A stretch of 59,535 bases of DNA from contig CADECW010000027.1 of assembly GCA_902825855.1 (NCBI GenBank), positions 1 to 59,535 on the forward strand, given 5' to 3'. The DNA is from an uncultured Rhodospirillales bacterium (GTDB taxonomy: Bacteria > Pseudomonadota > Alphaproteobacteria > Reyranellales > Reyranellaceae). Below are positions 52,131-59,535 of the stretch, in pieces; position 1 is the stretch's first letter; every line of letters begins with the position of its first letter. A program made the position numbers and the translations under genes. Below the pieces are notes generated by a model. That model was not told where the DNA came from. It saw only the letters and a program-made list of their open reading frames with translations, and ran no database searches.

Positions 52131-53561
52131 GTGACCTCATCGGCAGAACAAAAACTCTCGCTGCGCGCGCTGATCGCCTTGGTCGTCGGCTCGATGGTCG
52201 GTTCGGGGATCTTCGCCATTCCCGCGGCGTTCGGCCGGGCGACCGGCGGCCTGGGCGCCCTGATGGCCTGGACCATCGCCGGCATCGGCATGCTGATGCT
52301 GGCGTTCGTCTTCCAGACCCTGGCGCGCCGCAAGCCCGAACTCGACGCCGGCATCTACGCCTATGCCAAGGCAGGCTTCGGCGACTATCTGGGCTTTGCA
52401 TCGGCGGTCGGCTACTGGATCGGCTGCTGCCTGGCCGACGTCGCCTGTCTCGTCCTCATCAAGGCCACACTCGGTCAGTTCTTCCCGATCTTCGGCGACG
52501 GCACCACGCCTGCCGCCATCGCTGCGGCCTCCGCCCTGCTGTGGGGCGTGCACTTCCTGATCCTGCGCGGCGTCAAGGAAGCCGCCGCCCTCAACACCAT
52601 CGCCACCTTCGCCAAGATCGTGCCGATCGCGATCTTCATCGTCGTCGCCATCGCCGGCTTCCAGGCCGACATCTTCGCGCTGAACTTCTGGGGCGGCGAG
52701 GAACCGACCTGGGGCAACATCGCCAGCCAGGCGCGCGCCTCCATGCTGGTCACCGTCTTCCTGTTCGTCGGCATCGAAGGCGCCAGCGTCTACTCGCGTT
52801 ACGCAAGGGACCGCAACGACGTCGGCGTCGCCACGGTCCTGGGCTTTCTCGGAGTCCTCTGCCTGCTCGTGCTGGTCACCATGCTGTCGTACGGTGTGCT
52901 GCTGCGCCCCGACCTTGCGGCGGTGGCCTCGCCCTCGATGGCCGGTGTCATGGAGGCAATCGTCGGGCCATGGGGCAAGGTCTTCATCAGCCTCGGCCTC
53001 GTCATTTCGGTTCTCGGCAACTACCTGTCGTGGTCACTGCTGGCCGCGGAAGTGCTGTATTCGGCGGCCGGCCAGAAGACCATGCCGGCCTTCCTGGCGC
53101 GCGAGAACGAGAACAAGGCGCCGGTCGGCGCGCTGTGGCTGACCAATGTCGTGATCCAGGTCTTCCTGCTCTTCACCTGGTTCGCCGAAGAAGCCTTCAC
53201 GATCGCGCTCAAGATGACGAGCTCGATGACTTTGATCCCCTACCTGCTGGTGGCGGCCTACGGCCTCAAGCTCGCCTGGACCGGCGAGACCTACGGCGCC
53301 GACCGGCGCGGCCGCAGCGTGGATTGGGCGCGCGGTGCGATCGCCACGGTCTATGCTGTCCTCATGCTGACATCTGGTGGTACTAAGTTCCTCATGCTGT
53401 CGGCGCTCCTCTACACGCCGGGCACGATCCTGTTCATCATCGCCAGGCGCGAGCAGAACAGGCCGGTTTTCACCCGCGTCGAATGGCTCCTGTTCGGCGT
53501 CATTGCCGCGGTGGCGGTCGCCGGCCTCTATGGTCTCGCTTCCGGCGCCATCGCAGTCTGA
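52131..53561 (+). CDS. APC-superfamily basic amino acid/polyamine antiporter (ArcD-like)
   Basis: 476 aa with 12 membrane segments and GTG start at 52131. The first helix has SMVGSGIFAIP (near residue 22), the Gly-rich substrate break of APA antiporters; GIEGASVYSRYA near 218 and LSWSLLAAEVLY near 303 are typical of ArcD/YdgI arginine-ornithine exchangers. The arginine deiminase gene at the end of the window makes arginine-ornithine exchange plausible, but it is 5 kb away on the other strand. Lysine or agmatine exchange are alternatives. Confidence 0.87.
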   Translation: MTSSAEQKLSLRALIALVVGSMVGSGIFAIPAAFGRATGGLGALMAWTIAGIGMLMLAFVFQTLARRKPELDAGIYAYAKAGFGDYLGFASAVGYWIGCCLADVACLVLIKATLGQFFPIFGDGTTPAAIAAASALLWGVHFLILRGVKEAAALNTIATFAKIVPIAIFIVVAIAGFQADIFALNFWGGEEPTWGNIASQARASMLVTVFLFVGIEGASVYSRYARDRNDVGVATVLGFLGVLCLLVLVTMLSYGVLLRPDLAAVASPSMAGVMEAIVGPWGKVFISLGLVISVLGNYLSWSLLAAEVLYSAAGQKTMPAFLARENENKAPVGALWLTNVVIQVFLLFTWFAEEAFTIALKMTSSMTLIPYLLVAAYGLKLAWTGETYGADRRGRSVDWARGAIATVYAVLMLTSGGTKFLMLSALLYTPGTILFIIARREQNRPVFTRVEWLLFGVIAAVAVAGLYGLASGAIAV

Positions 53562-53598
53562 GTTCTCGACGCGTTTTCTTGCCGAGGGAGTGTTGCCC

Positions 53599-54624
53599 AT
53601 GCCTGCCGAGCCACCGTCGCAACTCATTGACCTGGCCCTGCAGGGTGGCGGCTCACACGGCGCCTTCACCTGGGGAGTGCTGGACCGCCTGCTCGAGGAG
53701 CGCCGGTTTACCATAGAGGCCATATCGGGCACATCGGCCGGCGCCATGAACGCCGCCGTGATGGCCTACGGTCATGCCAGGGCCGGCAACGAGGGCGCGC
53801 GCGAGGAACTCGAAGCGTTCTGGCGCAAAGTCTCCCAGGCCGCCGCCTTCAGCCCGCTGCAACGCAGCCCGCTTGACAGGCTGCTCGGCCGCTGGTCGCT
53901 CGACCATTCGCCAGCCTACGTCGCGTTCGACATGATGGCGCGCGTCTTCTCGCCCTACGACCTTGCCGTCAGCATGCCCAACCCGTTGGCCAAGATCCTG
54001 TCGGAGTCGATCGATTTCGCCCGCTTGGCCGCCGCCCCGACAAAGCTCTTCATCACCGCGACCAACGTGCGAACCGGCCGTCCGCGCGTGTTTCGCAACG
54101 CCGAGCTCTCGCCCGACGTGCTGCTGGCTTCGGCCTGCCTGCCCGCCATGTTCCAGGCCGTCGAGATCGACGGCGAGGCCTATTGGGACGGCGGCTACTC
54201 CGGCAATCCGACCATGACCCCGCTGATGCAGGAATGCGTATCGAACGACACGATCCTGGTCGCCATCAACCCGGTCGAGCGCCCGGGCGTGCCGCGTGCG
54301 GCGCGCGACATCCTCAATCGCCTGAACGAGGTGTCGTTCAACGCGGTTCTGCTCAAGGAACTGCGCATGATGGCGCTGCTGCGCCGGGTCGCCGCAGCCG
54401 ACGACGCCGAGGTCGCGCACTGGTCGCGCATGCGCATTCACATGATCAACAGCAACATGCTGGTCGAACTCGGTGCATCCTCGAAGCTCAATGCAGAGTG
54501 GCCGTTCCTCACTATGCTGCGCGATGAAGGCCGACGCGCCGCCGATGCCTTCCTCGCGGCGCACGGCGACGATCTCGGGCGACGCTCGACCCTCGACATC
54601 GATCGTTTGCTCGAGAGCGTCTGA
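53599..54624 (+). CDS. Patatin-like phospholipase
   Basis: 341 aa from ATG 53599. The patatin oxyanion loop LALQGGGSHGAF (near residue 12), nucleophile elbow GTSAG (near 46) and the dyad aspartate in WDGGYSGNP (near 197) are all present, so it should be active. No signal peptide; cytoplasmic. This branch resembles bacterial lipases with unknown lipid and some intracellular polyhydroxybutyrate depolymerase-like proteins. It overlaps the GntP-type permease by one base (TGATG), so the two are coupled. Confidence 0.9.
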   Translation: MPAEPPSQLIDLALQGGGSHGAFTWGVLDRLLEERRFTIEAISGTSAGAMNAAVMAYGHARAGNEGAREELEAFWRKVSQAAAFSPLQRSPLDRLLGRWSLDHSPAYVAFDMMARVFSPYDLAVSMPNPLAKILSESIDFARLAAAPTKLFITATNVRTGRPRVFRNAELSPDVLLASACLPAMFQAVEIDGEAYWDGGYSGNPTMTPLMQECVSNDTILVAINPVERPGVPRAARDILNRLNEVSFNAVLLKELRMMALLRRVAAADDAEVAHWSRMRIHMINSNMLVELGASSKLNAEWPFLTMLRDEGRRAADAFLAAHGDDLGRRSTLDIDRLLESV

Positions 54625-56078
54625 TGGGCCTCGCCGGAATCCTGTTCGGCCTCGCCCTGCTGGTGTTTCTGGCGTTCCGCGGCTGGAGTGTCCTTCTGCT
54701 GGCGCCCTTGGCAGCGATGGTCGCCGCCGCTTTTGCCGGCGAGCCGCTGCTTGCGCACTGGACCCAGACCTTCATGGGCAGCGCAGCCCAGTTCCTGGCG
54801 CAGTTCTTCCCGCTCTTCCTGATGGGCGCCCTGTTCGGCAAGCTGATGGAGGACAGCGGCTCGGTCAGAGCGATCGCGCAATGGATGACCGACCGACTCG
54901 GCACCGAACGCGCCATGCTCGCTGTGGTGCTGGCCGGCGCGCTCGTCACCTACGGTGGCGTCAGCCTGTTCGTCGCCTTCTTCGTGCTGGCGCCGATGGC
55001 CGAGGCGCTGTTCCGCACGGCCGGCCTGCCGCGCCGCCTGATGCCGGCGGCGATTGCGCTCGGCACCTCGACCTTCACGATGTCGGCGCTGCCCGGCACG
55101 CCCGCCATCCAGAACGCCATTCCCATGCCGTTCTTCGGCACGACGCCGTTTGCCGCGCCCGGTCTCGGCGTGATCGGCGCTGCCATCATGCTGGGCTTCG
55201 GCCTGTGGTGGCTGGCGCGCGCTGCGGCGGCAGCGAGGCGACGCGGCGAAGGCTTCGGCGATGATGCGCCCGCGCCGGTCGATGCCGCGGCCGAGGATCC
55301 GGTGATTCGCGAGCGTGCGACCACTGCGCATGGCTTCGATCCGGCTGAGATTCACCGTTCACAGCCCGCCGAGATGTCGCCATCGATCGCCGCAGCAGCG
55401 CTTCCCCTGGCGATCGTGATCGCCGTCAACCTGCTGATGTCCTTTGTTGTGCTGCCGCGCCTCGACACTGCGTTCCTGGCCGAACCACGGTGGGGCGCGA
55501 CCACGCTTTCGGCGGTGGGCGGCGTGTGGTCGGTGGCGACCGCGCTCGCAGCCGCCATCGTCACCCTGCTGCTGATGACCGGCCGGCGTCTGCCCGTCGT
55601 GCGGGCGAGCGTCGACGCCGGGGCGAATGCGGCCGTCCTGCCGGCGCTCAGCGTGGCGAGCCTGGTAGGCTTTGGCGCCGTCGTCGCCGCGCTGCCCGCC
55701 TTCGCCCTCGTGCGCGACTGGGTGCTGGGGCTGGGCGGCGGCCCACTGGTGTCGCTTGCGGTGGCCACCAACGTGCTGTCAGCCCTCACCGGCTCCGCCT
55801 CGGGCGGCCTCACCATCGCACTCGACGCGCTCGCCCCGACCTACATGCAACTTGCCGTCCAGCACGGCATCGACCCCGCGCTGCTGCATCGAGTGGCCGT
55901 CATCGGCGCCGGTACTCTCGACAGCCTGCCGCACAACGGCGCCGTGGTGACGCTGCTCGCTGTGTGTGGTTCGAGCCACGCCAGGAGCTATCTCGACATC
56001 GTCATGGTTGGTATCGTCGGCGCGCTCCTCGCGCTGGTTGCCGTCATCGTGTTAGGCAGTGCGCTGGGAACGTTCTGA
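54624..56078 (+). CDS. GntP-family permease
   Basis: 484 aa, about 12-13 membrane segments, with a soluble loop near residues 200-245. FFPLFLMGALFGKLMEDSGS near residue 65 and the second half GTLDSLPHNGAVVTLLAVCG near 435 are hallmarks of the GntP group, including D-beta-hydroxybutyrate permeases. It would import gluconate-like or hydroxy acids with protons. Coupled to a patatin-like lipase, a hydroxy acid released by the lipase is an attractive but unproven substrate. Confidence 0.88.
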   Translation: MGLAGILFGLALLVFLAFRGWSVLLLAPLAAMVAAAFAGEPLLAHWTQTFMGSAAQFLAQFFPLFLMGALFGKLMEDSGSVRAIAQWMTDRLGTERAMLAVVLAGALVTYGGVSLFVAFFVLAPMAEALFRTAGLPRRLMPAAIALGTSTFTMSALPGTPAIQNAIPMPFFGTTPFAAPGLGVIGAAIMLGFGLWWLARAAAAARRRGEGFGDDAPAPVDAAAEDPVIRERATTAHGFDPAEIHRSQPAEMSPSIAAAALPLAIVIAVNLLMSFVVLPRLDTAFLAEPRWGATTLSAVGGVWSVATALAAAIVTLLLMTGRRLPVVRASVDAGANAAVLPALSVASLVGFGAVVAALPAFALVRDWVLGLGGGPLVSLAVATNVLSALTGSASGGLTIALDALAPTYMQLAVQHGIDPALLHRVAVIGAGTLDSLPHNGAVVTLLAVCGSSHARSYLDIVMVGIVGALLALVAVIVLGSALGTF

Positions 56079-56091
56079 ACCAGGGTGCAAC

Positions 56092-57342
56092 TTGATCCTG
56101 CGTCAATTCGCTTCGCTGGTCGCTCTCGCGGTCGTATCCTCCATTGCCGCCGGCTGCTCGATTCCCCCGCGCGGCCCGGCAGTGCCCTCGTCGGATACGG
56201 TGCGCGCCCTACCGCTCGGCATTGCCAATGCGCGCTTCTACGCCGACGACGATCCTGGCCCGATGCTCGCCGAGGCTGCCCGTGCCCTCGAGCGAGAGCA
56301 GGCCGCATTGCGCGCCTCCGGCCGGCCGGCCAAGCCGATGCCGCCCGCGTCCTTTCTCGCGGTGTCCGGCGGCAGCGACAACGGCGCCTTCGGCGCCGGC
56401 CTCATCAACGGCTGGACCGCCACGGGCACGCGGCCCGAGTTCAGGATCGTGACGGGCATCAGCACTGGCGCCCTGATCGCTCCCTTCGCCTTTCTCGGGT
56501 CCGACTACGATCCCACGCTGCGTGAAATCTACACGATGACAGGTCCTGAACGGATCTTCCTCCGGCGACGCCTGCTGGCGGCCGTGTTCGACGACGCCAT
56601 GGCCGACACCACCCCGTTGGCCGAGATGATCGCCCGCTATACCGACCAGGCGATGGTCGATGCCATTGCCCGCGAATACAGAAAGGGCCGTCTGCTGCTG
56701 GTTGCCACGACGGATCTAGACGCTCAGCGGCCGGTGATCTGGAATGTCGGCGCCATCGCCGACAGCCGGCATCCGAAGTCGCTGGACCTCTTCCGCAAGA
56801 TCCTGCTGGCATCGGCCTCGGTTCCCGGCGCTTTCCAACCCGTTCTTCTGGACGTCGAGATCGATGGCGCAAAGTTCCAGGAGATGCATGTCGACGGCGG
56901 CGCGATCGCTCAGCTTTTCCTCTATCCGGCGTCGATCGACCCGAGCCTCCTGGCGGCCGAGCGGCGGTCGCAGACCGCTTACCTCATCCGCAACGCCAGG
57001 CTCGATCCCGAGCACGCCGAGATCGAGCGTCGCACCTTGACCATCGCCGGCCGCGCCATAAGCACCATGCTGGCGGCAAGCGGCTCCAACGACGTGCTGC
57101 GCGTTTATTTCCTCACCAAGCGCGACGGCGTCGACTACAACCTCGCCTACATTGGGTCCGACTTCAAAGTGCCGCGCGATCACCTGTTCGACCAGGTCTA
57201 CATGCGTTCGCTCTATGACTACGGCTACCAGCAGGCCGTCACAGGCCGAGCATGGCACAAGACGCCGCCTGGCCTTCACACCAGGCGCGCCGGACGTCCG
57301 GAGGCGTCAGCCGTTGGCCCCGGGCCCGCCTCGAAGCAGTAG
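56092..57342 (+). CDS. Patatin-like phospholipase, predicted lipoprotein
   Basis: 416 aa from TTG 56092, chosen because it gives a proper signal peptide (ILRQFASLVALAVV) with lipobox IAAGC (Cys near 22). A GTG 33 bases upstream would add ten residues. The catalytic elements are LAVSGGSDNGAFGAG (near 96), GISTGAL (GxSxG, near 124) and VDGG (near 266). Attached to the cell envelope, it would act on lipids outside the cytoplasm, unlike its cytoplasmic neighbour at 53599. It starts 13 bp after the GntP gene and is likely in the same operon. A Pro/Ala-rich tail ends the protein. Confidence 0.85.
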   Translation: MILRQFASLVALAVVSSIAAGCSIPPRGPAVPSSDTVRALPLGIANARFYADDDPGPMLAEAARALEREQAALRASGRPAKPMPPASFLAVSGGSDNGAFGAGLINGWTATGTRPEFRIVTGISTGALIAPFAFLGSDYDPTLREIYTMTGPERIFLRRRLLAAVFDDAMADTTPLAEMIARYTDQAMVDAIAREYRKGRLLLVATTDLDAQRPVIWNVGAIADSRHPKSLDLFRKILLASASVPGAFQPVLLDVEIDGAKFQEMHVDGGAIAQLFLYPASIDPSLLAAERRSQTAYLIRNARLDPEHAEIERRTLTIAGRAISTMLAASGSNDVLRVYFLTKRDGVDYNLAYIGSDFKVPRDHLFDQVYMRSLYDYGYQQAVTGRAWHKTPPGLHTRRAGRPEASAVGPGPASKQ

Positions 57343-57494
57343 TTGCTTTCACGCCATCCCAACATTGTGCCCGGCGTCCCAAGATCGCCGCCTCTGGATC
57401 TGATTGGGACACCGCGACAAGTCGCTGGATTCCAGGCCGATGCGGCGGCAAGGGCCATTCGTAGAATGCCCCCCTCTAGCAAAGGAGGTCTATC

Positions 57495-58079
57495 GTGCTC
57501 AAGCGAAGGAGTCTGGTCGCGATCTCAATTCTTGCCCCGTTGCTGGCGCCTGCCGGCATCCGCGCGCAGAACCAGGCGATCGTCGGCATTCAGACGGTGA
57601 CGACTTATTCCGCCGACGTCCGCATCACGGCCGTCGATCCCAACGCGCGGACAATAGCGGTGACCTATCCCGACGGCGCGGTGCGCACGCACACCGTCAG
57701 CCCGTCGGTGGCAAACTTCGGCGCCGCGCGTGTCGGCGAAATGGTGTCGATTGCCTTCGAGGACCGTCTGAGCTTCGTGCTGTCGGATCGCAAGACGCCG
57801 ACGCCGGCCAATCGCGACGTGAGCGTAGTCGGCACGGCAGCTTCCGGCCAGAATATTACCGGCGTCTCGGCGTCCGAGGCCGTCGGCACCTGGTGGGTCG
57901 TGGGCGTGAACCCGGCGGCCAATACGATCACGCTGGTCAATCCTGCCAGCGGTCCGGTGCGTACCTACAACGTGTCCACGCAAGCGGGACGCGATCAGCT
58001 GCCGCGAGTCACGGTCGGCGACAGCCTGACGGCCATCAACAGCCAGCTCCTGGTCGTTTCGATTGCGCCAAAGGCGTGA
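57495..58079 (+). CDS. Secreted/periplasmic protein of unknown function
   Basis: 194 aa with a GTG start at 57495, preceded by AAAGGAGG at 57481-57488. Signal peptide LKRRSLVAISILAPLLAPAG cleaved near IRAQ (residue 25). The mature part is beta-rich and repeats a pattern: VRITAVDPNARTIAVTYPDG near 41 and WVVGVNPAANTITLVNPASG near 135, so two similar beta modules are likely. No family recognised. GC content is normal. Confidence 0.75.
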   Translation: MLKRRSLVAISILAPLLAPAGIRAQNQAIVGIQTVTTYSADVRITAVDPNARTIAVTYPDGAVRTHTVSPSVANFGAARVGEMVSIAFEDRLSFVLSDRKTPTPANRDVSVVGTAASGQNITGVSASEAVGTWWVVGVNPAANTITLVNPASGPVRTYNVSTQAGRDQLPRVTVGDSLTAINSQLLVVSIAPKA

Positions 58080-58105
58080 GGCAGGTCCTGCAGCGTCAGC
58101 ATTTT

Positions 58106-58276
58106 CGCGAGCGCAGTCGCAGAACTGCGCGCCTCGACTCCGGTCGCCCGTCTTGGAAAGGCGGCCGGAACGGACCTGCCGGGCGCAGCCGCGCTCACAT
58201 CGCTGCGACTTACCCCGAACTCACGGGGGCCCGATTCGACGCTAGCAACGGCTGCCTCGCCTGGCTCGGGCAACAT
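58106..58276 (-). pseudogene. Decayed C-terminal tail of an AraC-family gene
   Basis: On the minus strand 58184-58225 reads REFGVSRSDVSAAA, a near copy of the conserved AraC end REFGVSPTDVRAA. About 31 of 39 bases match the AraC gene at 47800 (its bases 47890-47928) by eye, and weaker similarity continues to about 58110, where that gene ends. Upstream helices and the sensor domain are missing. The fragment overlaps nothing coding and lacks a start of its own. Confidence 0.55.
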
Positions 58277-58281
58277 ATTCC

Positions 58282-58316
58282 CCCGTCGCGATCCTGAGAA
58301 TCAGGCTGGCGACGGG
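58282..58316. terminator. Strong hairpin between convergent genes, possible bidirectional terminator
   Basis: CCCGTCGC (58282-58289) pairs with GCGACGGG (58309-58316); inside, CCTGA (58293-58297) pairs with TCAGG (58301-58305). It lies between the secreted-protein gene and the deiminase gene. T-tracts on either side are weak (TTTTC at 58326-58330 for the plus strand). Confidence 0.45.
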
Positions 58317-58368
58317 AATGATTGCCTTTTCAGGATCGAAGGCGCCGGGCGATTTTCGGAGTCGGTCA

Positions 58369-59535
58369 TCAGTCGGCGGGATCACGAATGATCGGGCAGG
58401 TCATGCAGTGTCCGCCGCCTCGCCCGCGACCGAGCTCAGCGCCGACGATGGTGACGACCTCTATGCCTTCCTTGCGCAGCAGCGTGTTCGTGTAGGTATT
58501 GCGGTCGTAAGCGAAGACGACCCCCGGCGAGGCGCAGACGAGGTTTGCGCCGCTGTCCCACTGGGTGCGTTCCCGCATGTAGGCGGTTCCGCCCGTTTCG
58601 ACCACGCGCATCTTCTTGTGACCGAGCGCCTCGCCCACCGTCTCCACGAACGACTTCTTGTCCTTACGAAGCTCTATGCCGCTTGGCGTATTCGCGGGGC
58701 GATAGGAATAAGCCTGTATGTTGTAGACGATGTCCGGGTAGAGCAGCACGCAGTCGCGATCGGCAAAAGTGAACACGGTGTCGAGATGCATCGCGGCACG
58801 CAGCTTGGGCATCGCCGCCACGATGACGCGCTCTGCCGCGCCCTGCTTGAAGAGCGCCTGCGCGAGCTGGCTGATGCCTTGGCGTGAGGTGCGCTCGCTC
58901 ATGCCGATCAGCACGACGCCCTTGCCGATCGGCATCACGTCGCCGCCCTCGACGGTGGCAAGGCCGTGATCCTCCGTCGGGTCGCCCCACCACACCTTGA
59001 CCTTGCCGGCGAAATCCGGGTGAAACCGATAGATCGCCGTCGTCAGGATCGGCTCTTCGTGGCGCGCCGGCCAGAACAGCGGATTGAGCGTGCAGCCGCC
59101 GTAGATCCAGCACGTCGTATCGCGCGTGTAGAGCGTGTTGGGTAGAGGCGGCAACAGGTATTCGGTGACGCCGGCTGCGTCCTTGACGAGCTTCAGCATC
59201 TCGCCGCCATGCGTCTCGGGAAATTCCTCGGTCGACAATCCGCCGATCAAGGTCTCGGCCAGGTCACGCGGCTTCAGCCCTTCGAGGTAACTCTTGATCT
59301 CGTCGACCAGACCGAGCCCGACCTGGTTGGGCACCACCTGGTTGTCCAGGATCCACTTCCTGGCCTCGGGAATGGACACGGTGTCGGCGAGAAGGCTGTG
59401 CATCTCGACGACCTCGATTCCGCGATCTCGCATCTTCTGCATGAAGTCGAAGTGGTCGCGCTTGGCGTTGTCGACCCAGAGCACGTCGTCGAAAAGCAAC
59501 TGATCGCAGTTCGACGGTGTCAGGCGCTGGTGGGC
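58369..59535 (-). CDS. arcA: Arginine deiminase, N-terminus beyond the window
   Basis: 388 residues seen; the frame is open to the window edge, and its first residues ([13 protein letters not shown]) match the region about 25-30 residues after the start in arginine deiminases, so the true start lies outside. The catalytic cysteine is in GGGHCMTCP near the C-terminus; the Asp/His/Glu active-site set is seen in TRDTTC, EGGDV and HLDTVFTF. The enzyme converts arginine to citrulline and ammonia in the cytoplasm, normally followed by ArcB and ArcC, which are not in this window. The stop at 58369 is followed by the AraC remnant and the hairpin. Confidence 0.93.
   Translation of the reverse strand, partial: AHQRLTPSNCDQLLFDDVLWVDNAKRDHFDFMQKMRDRGIEVVEMHSLLADTVSIPEARKWILDNQVVPNQVGLGLVDEIKSYLEGLKPRDLAETLIGGLSTEEFPETHGGEMLKLVKDAAGVTEYLLPPLPNTLYTRDTTCWIYGGCTLNPLFWPARHEEPILTTAIYRFHPDFAGKVKVWWGDPTEDHGLATVEGGDVMPIGKGVVLIGMSERTSRQGISQLAQALFKQGAAERVIVAAMPKLRAAMHLDTVFTFADRDCVLLYPDIVYNIQAYSYRPANTPSGIELRKDKKSFVETVGEALGHKKMRVVETGGTAYMRERTQWDSGANLVCASPGVVFAYDRNTYTNTLLRKEGIEVVTIVGAELGRGRGGGHCMTCPIIRDPAD

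Noticed and set aside
59497..59499. TTG as the start of the arginine deiminase gene
   Set aside because: The frame stays open to the window edge and the preceding residues match the conserved deiminase N-terminal region, so the gene is cut by the window.

Overview
This 59.5 kb window is high-GC, densely packed bacterial chromosome, most likely from an alphaproteobacterium with a large, soil-type catabolic genome. Support for this is the gene mix: LivFGMHK, a polyamine-type ABC importer, opine/hydroxyproline-type flavin oxidases, many acyl-CoA enzymes, IclR and AraC regulators, and the ligase-associated exonuclease/ATP-dependent ligase pair. The long 'GTCATCCCGA' hairpin repeat also fits. The genus cannot be fixed from the sequence; Reyranella or Bradyrhizobium relatives are guesses. 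I saw no rRNA, tRNA, CRISPR array, transposase or phage gene.

Layout. (1) 1-5.1 kb, minus: a branched-chain amino acid/amide ABC importer (binding protein, LivH, LivM, LivG, LivF), with a 13-bp hairpin between the binding-protein gene and livH. (2) 5.2-9.4 kb: an enolase-superfamily enzyme divergent from a two-gene flavin oxidase operon whose first gene fuses a [2Fe-2S] subunit to the usual alpha subunit; a terminator follows. (3) 9.4-19.4 kb: a GFA-family gene, then an IclR regulator divergent from an eight-gene run holding a sugar-type ABC importer, a DapA-like lyase/aldolase, a LysA-like PLP enzyme and two SDRs. A perfect 16-bp palindrome lies in the divergent promoter. (4) 19.5-24.9 kb: exonuclease, DNA ligase and moaA, translationally coupled; then an EamA transporter and chaC. 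(5) 24.9-31.1 kb: MaoC hydratase, two crotonases, and a small envelope-glycan set (SMR-like flippase, GT2 polyprenyl-phosphate glycosyltransferase, methyltransferase, GT-C-like membrane protein). (6) 31.1-34.7 kb: a 119-bp inverted-repeat element, then a minus-strand acyl-CoA set with 4-bp overlaps. (7) 34.7-43.3 kb: a TMADH/FadH-like flavoenzyme overlapping an M24 protein that lacks metal ligands, divergent from a PotDABC-type importer plus an M20 hydrolase. This looks like one uptake-and-degradation unit for a nitrogenous solute. (8) 43.4-49.4 kb: an accessory stretch with a VOC protein, an AhpD-like protein, an orphan ABC exporter membrane domain, a lipoprotein, two AraC paralogues and a SHOCT membrane protein. 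(9) 49.5-59.5 kb: AI-2E-type permease, alpha/beta hydrolase, ArcD-like antiporter, two patatin-like lipases around a GntP-type permease, a secreted protein, a decayed AraC tail, and an arginine deiminase gene cut by the window edge.

The best candidates for undescribed biology are the IclR-flanked DapA-like/LysA-like/SDR cluster (possibly joined with the enolase and oxidase genes) and the M24/TMADH-like/PotABCD/M20 cluster. Functions are inferred from motifs and context read by eye; no database search was run.
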